A DNA stretch of 64,000 nucleotides from NCBI GenBank assembly GCA_040182905.1, contig JARQWU010000028.1:1-64000 (forward strand), given 5' to 3'. A model generated the notes under the pieces. It made no database searches, was not told where the DNA came from, and saw nothing but the letters and a program-made list of their open reading frames with translations. Source of the stretch: Barthelona sp. PAP020. Taxonomy: Eukaryota > Metamonada: BaSk clade. This document shows, in pieces, positions 58,175-64,000 of the stretch; within the stretch, counting starts at the first letter, position 1; the number at the start of each line of letters is the position of its first letter. A program made the position numbers and the translations under genes.

Positions 58175-58502
58175 TAGTCACAAGTTAGCGAATTGATTTT
58201 ACCAATTAAAAAAAAGTATTGAGGTTATAAAACTTTATTTTTTTCTTTTTATCACGTTTTTGTTTCAAAATAACTTTCACAAATATGACCTTTAAACTAT
58301 TTTAGAGTGAACCCTGTTGTTAACAATTTGCTTTTTCAACAGAATTTTTTTCTTTGTTTCCATATTTAGAACACAAATAATAATAAATAAATAATAATCA
58401 CAATTTATTACCCTCAAATTAAAATGAAAACAAGATTCAAACAATAAAAAAAATAAAAAATTTTTGTTACAAAATTTACATCTTGAATAACTTATTTCTT
58501 CT
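58175..58502. other. Intergenic between convergent genes, nothing recognised
   Basis: This is 328 bp of A+T-rich sequence between the MPP10 stop and the LMBR1-like stop, with TAAT-type simple sequence near 58380-58400. It carries the 3' ends of both genes. Confidence 0.65.
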
Positions 58503-60002
58503 CTAATACTTGGATGTCACTTTTTTCATCTCTTTCATATGTTTATTCTCTTTTCTAATTTCAGCCAATGCTTTTACCAAATTAGCATCTTCTCTCTTTC
58601 CAGGACATAATAAAGATATTCCCAAAGCCAATGCCATAAATAATAAGAATCCAACAATGTAATAGTCCCACATATATTTCATAAATCTCAAATTACCAAA
58701 TTGAACAGATACAAGACTTTGAATGCTGGTACCTCTTGAGAATGACGCAAATGATTTCAGGCAAAATTGGATGGTTGGAAGAACAGTCAATAACAACAAT
58801 CCAACGTTGAAAAGAATCGAATTCATTGGTGTTTCACCAGCTTTCATCTTATGCACTGGGAACAAGAATAATTGCAAACCAACCTTAACCACACCATGCA
58901 GAACGGCCCATAATAAATAGACACAAAAGAAAGTGTAAACAGCATATGATAACATAGGGAAGAAATTATCCAATTGAACAAACATCACATTAAGGAATTC
59001 AGAAGCTGGTGGCTTCAAGAAAATGTAAACAACAACATGAACAACCCAAAGAGCGGAAATAATGAAAAAAAGAACACCCAATATCAATTTTAAAAATGCT
59101 TGAACAGGTTTCAATCCAAACTTCTCCTTTGTTCCCAATAAAATTCGATTATCTTCTTCCAAAGCTTCAGTGGCAGCCTTGAATATTCTTAATATTCTCT
59201 CTTCTTTACGACTACGTTTTCCATTCAAAGGAATAATGTCTTTCAATTCTTCACCTCTCTCCATCAATTCTTCAGCTGTCTTTTTTAATTGTTTTTCCTT
59301 ACGAATAATTGTATCTCGAGTTTCAGGTCTAGGTCTTCTTCTCCAATCATTAATCAAAGAAAATGGTAAACTTACCATACCAATACCTCCAAAGACGATA
59401 AACAAAACATTACCAAAGAAATTAAACATCGCGGCTGCAAAGATAGTGAACGAAGGACGAATTTCCATCACTTCAGTTTCAGAAATGCAATTAATACAAG
59501 TATCAGCATTGAAAGTTTGAGGTTTTGAAATAAGAAAATTAGTTTCAATGTCAATATAAGATAAAAAGGGATAGCCAATTAAAATGATAACGGCAAATAT
59601 TATAAAAGTAACAACAGTTGTTTTAATGGCAGATCCAATCGAACTTTCACCTTTTTCATCAGTGCTCGTATAATAAGAAGAAGTAAAAGGAATTAAAATA
59701 ACAACAAAAACAATAATTCCTCCAAATATTATCTGCCACATCAAAGGTACAGGATATGTAGAAGACCCATTGTTGGCTAAATCAAATCCTAACATTAAAA
59801 TAGCACATTCCCCAAACAATAAACCAACAATCTAACAATTAGTTAATAATTTAATAATAATAATTTAATATACAATTACAAAACGAGGTAAAAATGCAGA
59901 CCATTTGTCTTCTTCATGTCTATAATATTGTAAAAAATAGATATTAACAAATACACAAATACCAATACCTATAAGACCAGCAATACCCAAAAACCAATCC
60001 AT
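58503..60002 (-). CDS. LMBR1-like multi-pass membrane protein (two exons)
   Basis: Exon 1 is 60002-59874 (43 codons, MDWFLGIAGLIGIGIC...) and exon 2 is 59831-58503; joined they give 485 residues. Exon 1 supplies the first membrane helix and the following loop, and exon 2 continues IVGLLFGECAILMLGFDLAN, where the family has a LPxDVAN element, then IILIPFTSSYYTSTDEKGE (family M.PF..F.YE.DDE). About nine hydrophobic spans are visible, with a charged cytosolic loop around residues 215-290 (RRRPRPE, RKEKQLKKTAEELMERGEEL). LMBR1/LMBD1 proteins are lipocalin-receptor or lysosomal cobalamin-transport relatives; the substrate here is unknown. The intron is assigned from frame and splice motif. Confidence 0.82.
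59832..59873 (-). other. 42-nt spliceosomal intron in the LMBR1-like gene
   Basis: On the coding strand it starts GTATATTAAA and ends ACTAATTGTTAG. Removing it joins the codon for Ile43 (phase 0) to Ile-Val-Gly and restores a continuous membrane protein starting with ATG at 60002. The ends match those of the Ran intron: GTATAT donor and an ACTAAT branch block fused to TAG at the same 12-nt spacing. Confidence 0.9.
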
Positions 60003-60259
60003 TTAATTTTTGATCAAATAGTAAAAAATATTAATGTTTTTTTTTTTTAAATTTACTCTTGGAAATGTTGATTCTTCCCTTAGATTGTTCTTCCATAAAA
60101 TAAAAACATCAATCAATAATAAAATATTAATTTTTACAGAAATCAATCACTCAAAAAAAAGCATCCTCCTCCCAAAGGGAGATGCCCAAACAAATAAACA
60201 AACATACACATATATATTTACATTGAAAAATGAGTACACAAGTGAAAATTGTTTGAAAA

Positions 60260-61678
60260 TTACTTTTGATTCAATTTCAAAATGGTTTTGGCCAAAACTT
60301 CCCAATAAACTCTGACAGATTCAATATTGACAAATTCATGAGGAGTATGAGGATTCATAATCTTAGGTCCAATAGCGATTCCTTCCATCTTAGGATTCTT
60401 ACTAATTAAGAAACCACATTCCAAACCTGCATGAATGGCATAAGTGTGAGGCTTCATGTTCAATTCTTCAAAAACTTCACATGCATATTTAACCAACTTA
60501 GATTGAGGTTCAGGAGCCCAGCCAGGATATCTGCCAGTACCAACAGCAACACCACCAGTGATTTCGACAACTTCATTAATAAGATCAGTAAGTTGTTCTT
60601 CGTTCATAGATCTGCAAGAAGTAAGAATTTTGACTTTTCCATTTTCAACAGAAATAACACCTCCGACGTTAAGAGAAGTTTCAACAGTGTTAATTCCCAA
60701 GATTTCAACATAGGAACGAACTCCATGAGGAACATTCTTCATGTAAGAAACAAATTGATTGTGAGCTTCAAGAGACCAACAGGGCATGTTCTCAACTTCT
60801 TCAAGATCAAAGAAAAGATTGCAATCTTCAGGAATCTCAGCAGCAATTTCTTCTAAGCGAGTAGCGATGTGTTCAGCAAGTGCTCTGGGTTCCATAGAAG
60901 TGGCAATCCACCAGTTACCAACACCAGGAATGATGTTATGAGCATTTCCAACAGCAACATTGCAAAGACGGAATTCAACACCTTCAAAAACACGAGCCCA
61001 AACTTTGTTGATATTGTGTCTTGGGAAATGAATATCAGCACCACTGTGTCCTTCCAAACCACCACGGAATGTAATTTGATATACAGGTTCTGTATTTTCT
61101 TCAGGCTTGATCTCAAATTCAGTAACAGTAGTACAACCACCAGCACAACCAAGACAAATGGCACCATCTTCTTCATCAAGATTCAAAACATAATCACCAT
61201 CTTCAACCCATGAAGGACAAAGAGCAGTAGCACCATCCAAACCAACTTCTTCATCATTGGTGAAAATAAGAAGTAATTTACCATGCTTTTCAGGAAGGTG
61301 GTCCAACATGGCAAGCATAGAAGCCAAACCAACACCATTATCAGCACCAAGAGTAGTACCATCAGCAGTGAGATTTTCACCATCAATAATGGGGGTAATA
61401 GGTGTGGTAGTAAAATCAAAAGCAGGATCTACAGAATTGGGAACCATATCAATGTGAGATTGAAGAACAATGCAAGGAAGTCCAGGTTCATTACCTTCAA
61501 CAACAATACGAACATTACCAGCAGCATCAATTTCAGAGAAATAACCCTTTTGAGCACCAAAATCACGAATATATTCGCCAATTTTTTCGGTGTGATAAGA
61601 AGGATGAGGAATATTACAGACTTCAAGGAAACGAGCCCAGACAGTTTTAGGTTCACCTAATTGTTCAATAACAGACAT
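60260..61678 (-). CDS. pepD: Aminoacyl-histidine dipeptidase (PepD), M20 family
   Basis: The 472-residue metallopeptidase hydrolyses Xaa-His and other dipeptides. Metal and catalytic motifs are all present: QSHIDMV (His75, Asp77), GADNGVGLA (Asp113, bridging), NDEEVGLDGA (Glu143 general base, Glu144 metal ligand), a GHSGADIH segment of the dimerisation domain, and a C-terminal HAGLECG with the last histidine. Length and motif order match bacterial PepD rather than eukaryotic carnosinase, consistent with ancient lateral transfer, as known for anaerobic protists (general knowledge, not proven here). ATG 61678 was chosen; the longer frame starts at TTG. It lies 202 bp from the deoxynucleoside kinase gene on the same strand. 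Confidence 0.93.
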   Translation of the reverse strand: MSVIEQLGEPKTVWARFLEVCNIPHPSYHTEKIGEYIRDFGAQKGYFSEIDAAGNVRIVVEGNEPGLPCIVLQSHIDMVPNSVDPAFDFTTTPITPIIDGENLTADGTTLGADNGVGLASMLAMLDHLPEKHGKLLLIFTNDEEVGLDGATALCPSWVEDGDYVLNLDEEDGAICLGCAGGCTTVTEFEIKPEENTEPVYQITFRGGLEGHSGADIHFPRHNINKVWARVFEGVEFRLCNVAVGNAHNIIPGVGNWWIATSMEPRALAEHIATRLEEIAAEIPEDCNLFFDLEEVENMPCWSLEAHNQFVSYMKNVPHGVRSYVEILGINTVETSLNVGGVISVENGKVKILTSCRSMNEEQLTDLINEVVEITGGVAVGTGRYPGWAPEPQSKLVKYACEVFEELNMKPHTYAIHAGLECGFLISKNPKMEGIAIGPKIMNPHTPHEFVNIESVRVYWEVLAKTILKLNQK

Positions 61679-61880
61679 TATATGTGAAAAAAATAGTTGT
61701 TGTTTTTGCTTTTGACTTTTCAAGAATTCAACAAAATTTTTTAAAAAATTCAAATTTAAATTAACATTTTTGTATCTCCTGATGTTTGAAGAAAAACAAA
61801 AAAAGTGTTTTCAACTTTGAAATTTAAAAATAAAGATTTGGGAAATTTACAAAAAAAAATGAATTACTTCAAACAGTTTC

Positions 61881-62666
61881 CTAATGGCTCAAAGCCATTG
61901 CTGTCAACTCTTTTGAATTTGTTTCAATAAAAGAAATCTGTTGCATTTCAGAATCAATGAAACCGAGATTGCATATGTCTTCTATCCTATCTTCATTTAA
62001 GACTAATTCATCATCATAATCCCAGCATTCAGTGGTATTATAAAATTGATTTATTTGTAAGCAGACATCATGGACTTGTCCATAATTGTTCCAATCAATC
62101 TTCAAGACCTTGATTCCCAATTCACTCATATCTTCAAGCCATTCTTGATAAATGATATCTAAATGTTCCAAATACTCAACTGGAATACCATTTTCACAAT
62201 CCCTTTTTCTAACGTTGTGTACTCTGTTCCAGCAAATTTGAGGCTTGACATCTAGATAGACTAAAATATGTGGATTGGGCAATAAATCCAACATCTGTCT
62301 TCTAACTTCCATATAATATTGAAATTGAGTATCATTCATCAAACCAGATTCATGACCTTGTTTAGCAAACACATAATCAGAATAAATAGATCTGTCTAAT
62401 AAAACTGTCTTTCCTTTCACTGCGAATTTAATTGCCTCAATAAAATATTGAAATCTTGTTGTCAATAACCACATTTGCATTGGAAAACAGTATTTTTGAG
62501 GATTCAAATAAAAATTGGCTAAATATGGATTACTATCAGCAGGTTCAAACATACTAATACAATGAGGATATTGTTCAGACAGATATTTTGTTAGGGTTGA
62601 TTTTCCTGCAGAAATATTCCCATCCACAAGTATAATCTTTCCATATTTGGATAATTGGTGTGTCAT
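61881..62666 (-). CDS. Deoxynucleoside kinase (dNK family)
   Basis: The 261-residue enzyme phosphorylates deoxynucleosides. Motifs in order: P-loop GNISAGKST (residues 16-24), EPADSNPYLANFY (family substrate loop), MQMWLLTTRFQ (helix with the substrate-contacting residues), LLDRSIYSD (DRS at 91-93, catalytic region), LVYLDVKPQICWNRVHNVRKR (lid with Arg residues) and EYLEHLDIIYQEWL. It matches the animal/bacterial dCK-dGK-dAK superfamily. Organisms depending on DNA-precursor salvage keep such enzymes; trichomonads are reported to rely on deoxynucleoside salvage. Specificity cannot be read from the motifs. ATG 62666 was chosen over an upstream TTG. Confidence 0.93.
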   Translation of the reverse strand: MTHQLSKYGKIILVDGNISAGKSTLTKYLSEQYPHCISMFEPADSNPYLANFYLNPQKYCFPMQMWLLTTRFQYFIEAIKFAVKGKTVLLDRSIYSDYVFAKQGHESGLMNDTQFQYYMEVRRQMLDLLPNPHILVYLDVKPQICWNRVHNVRKRDCENGIPVEYLEHLDIIYQEWLEDMSELGIKVLKIDWNNYGQVHDVCLQINQFYNTTECWDYDDELVLNEDRIEDICNLGFIDSEMQQISFIETNSKELTAMALSH

Positions 62667-62982
62667 TTTGATTTGCAATTGTGGAAAATTTAAAAATAAT
62701 GCAAATCAAATTAAAAATAAAAAGTTACCTTTTTGATTTTACCTGTTTCTTTTTTATATTCTTTAAAATATACACTTATAAATGGTACTTTTAAATAATT
62801 ATAACATAATTAACCAATTTTTTTGGACTATACTCCGAAATTTCACCAAAAACTATTTTCAATGCAGCATCACAAATTTATTTTTTTTCATTATCACAAA
62901 TATTTTCAATTTTTTTGAATTTGAAAGCAATATTTTAAAATTCATTGAAAATTAAAAAGTATTCGATCTTTATTTTTGGTTC
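62667..62982. other. Divergent intergenic/promoter region
   Basis: This is 316 bp between the divergently transcribed deoxynucleoside kinase and the small unknown gene. It is T- and A-rich with runs near 62877-62890 and no frame. The only expected content is two promoters. Confidence 0.65.
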
Positions 62983-63330
62983 ATGGTTAAAAAAATTGTA
63001 TTTAAGGACTTAAACTGTCCAGAAAATGAATTGAATGAATTAAATTTCAATGCAATGAGTGAAATAATGAATTTAGTTTTTGATAATGAAAATCCTACGA
63101 TTTTTTCCAATAATTCTTCATTTGAAGTTCAACATTTTAAATATGAAAAAGAAAAGGATGAATTAACGATATTTCTGAAGGATACTATTAGTTCTCAACC
63201 TTCCACACCTGAACCCAATTTGGATTCAGATTCATTGAAGAGTGAAAAATCGAATAATCTTTTTGAAGAAAGCAAACAATTATTGGAGGAATATTTAAAT
63301 TCTATTAATAGGATAAAAGATAACAGATGA
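62983..63330 (+). CDS. Small unknown protein, 115 residues
   Basis: No family is recognised. Residues 1-65 alternate short strand and helix with several Asn/Phe residues (MSEIMNLVFDNENPTIF). Residues 68-95 are Ser/Pro/Glu-rich and probably disordered, and the last 20 form an amphipathic helix (QLLEEYLNSINRIKDN). Codon use resembles neighbours and the ATG sits behind a T-rich leader, so it is probably a real gene. The stop is TGA. Confidence 0.6.
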   Translation: MVKKIVFKDLNCPENELNELNFNAMSEIMNLVFDNENPTIFSNNSSFEVQHFKYEKEKDELTIFLKDTISSQPSTPEPNLDSDSLKSEKSNNLFEESKQLLEEYLNSINRIKDNR

Positions 63331-64000
63331 AAACATATGTATTTGATCAGTTGGTAGAAAAGCCGTCGTATTTTGTGTAAAAGACAGTGTAAATATGTTT
63401 ATGTTTTCTTCTTACAATTTCTGATATTGATTGTCAAACTGAAAATTTATTAAAGCAGAGATCATGATATTTTGCAAGCGATACACATGTATCCATTGTA
63501 GAACAACAAGGAATTACCGTTTTCATCAAGTAAACCCGTATAAAAGGCAATTTGGCAAAGGGAAGGGAAATATTAAGAGTATTTGTCCTTTGATATTCGG
63601 CACATATACATTTAAGAGCGCTTTTTTCTTAAGGTCTTTTGAACCCACAATACAAAACAACCAAGTGTCATTCCTGTTTCAATTCAGACCACTAAAAACA
63701 CAGGCTTAAAGAAACAATTTTTTTCAATATGTTTCATTGTTGTCTGTGTTTATTGCCAAAGAATTATTGGAAAAACTCATTTTATTGTTATTTGAAAGGT
63801 TAAATTTTGAAGTTGGACGTTTGATCAAAAAAAAATCAAAAATTTCGCAAATATTTTGGAAATCTAAACAGAATTTTGGTCACATCTTTTCTTTCATTTA
63901 GCCATTTCCCCAGTTTCCTATCAAAAGTAATAATGTTGCTTTTGTTGACCATTGTTGAAACGTAGAGTTAATAATACTAAGGAAGTAATTTTTAAATCAA
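63331..64000. other. Right edge, no gene recognised
   Basis: This is 670 bp with only short frames. The longest, at about 63464-63709 (+), begins MIFCKRYTCIHC with a CxxC pair but then turns hydrophobic and irregular, so it is not annotated as a gene. The sequence from 63720 on is A+T-rich intergenic in character. Confidence 0.6.

Noticed and set aside
63464-63709. 81-codon frame starting with a CxxC pair at the right edge
   Set aside because: Composition becomes irregular after the first residues and the upstream region lacks the usual leader; too weak to call a gene.

Overview
The window reads as nuclear DNA of a compact, A+T-rich unicellular eukaryote. Genes are mostly single long exons on both strands, packed a few dozen to a few hundred bases apart, and TAA, TAG and TGA all serve as stops, so the code is standard. 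Only two introns are evident, of 40 nt (Ran) and 42 nt (LMBR1-like). Both start GTATAT and end in a fused branch-site/acceptor block (ACTAATATTTAG and ACTAATTGTTAG). That layout is like the 12-nt ACTAAC...CAG block known from Trichomonas and Giardia. With TKL kinases carrying long ankyrin arrays, a bacterial-type PepD dipeptidase and a deoxynucleoside kinase, it suggests a metamonad, most likely a trichomonad-like parabasalid. That assignment is inference and no species is named.

Region 1 (1-29 kb) is mainly conserved housekeeping. It holds the 3' end of a basic-protein gene, a multi-pass membrane protein, ESCRT-III Snf7, APC10, Ran, a large ankyrin protein, retromer VPS26, a small WD40 protein, a WDR62/MAPKBP1-like scaffold, isopentenyl diphosphate isomerase, two unknowns, a Ser-rich protein, RWDD1/Gir2-like, a coiled-coil protein, LST8, TAF10-like, a metallophosphoesterase and POP1. 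A 322-bp sequence occurs twice here in opposite orientations (3245-3566 and 13995-14316). A 329-bp assembly gap lies at 3801-4129.

Region 2 (29-47 kb) looks like an accessory island. It starts with a 1500-residue WD40 / helical / protein-kinase / HECT-N-lobe-like protein. Next come a short ORF and a decayed reverse-transcriptase fragment that cuts off the 3' end of a kinase-ankyrin gene, then about 1.3 kb of decayed coding-like DNA, an ankyrin relic, another WD40 protein, a segment able to fold into several strong RNA stems (about 42.77-43.06 kb), and a second kinase-ankyrin gene. The ankyrin arrays are built from about 99-102-bp units, some nearly identical.

Region 3 (47-64 kb) returns to core genes: a WDR7/rabconnectin-3-beta-like protein, an FtsJ-fold methyltransferase-like protein, a HEAT-repeat protein, MPP10, an LMBR1-like membrane protein, PepD, a deoxynucleoside kinase and a small unknown gene. 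Themes across the window are membrane traffic (Snf7, VPS26, WDR7-like), nuclear transport and ribosome/RNA maturation (Ran, POP1, MPP10, methyltransferase-like), cell cycle and signalling (APC10, LST8, WDR62-like, kinases) and salvage metabolism. No operon logic is apparent. Several start codons were moved inward to the first in-frame ATG, because the longest open frame began at a non-ATG codon.
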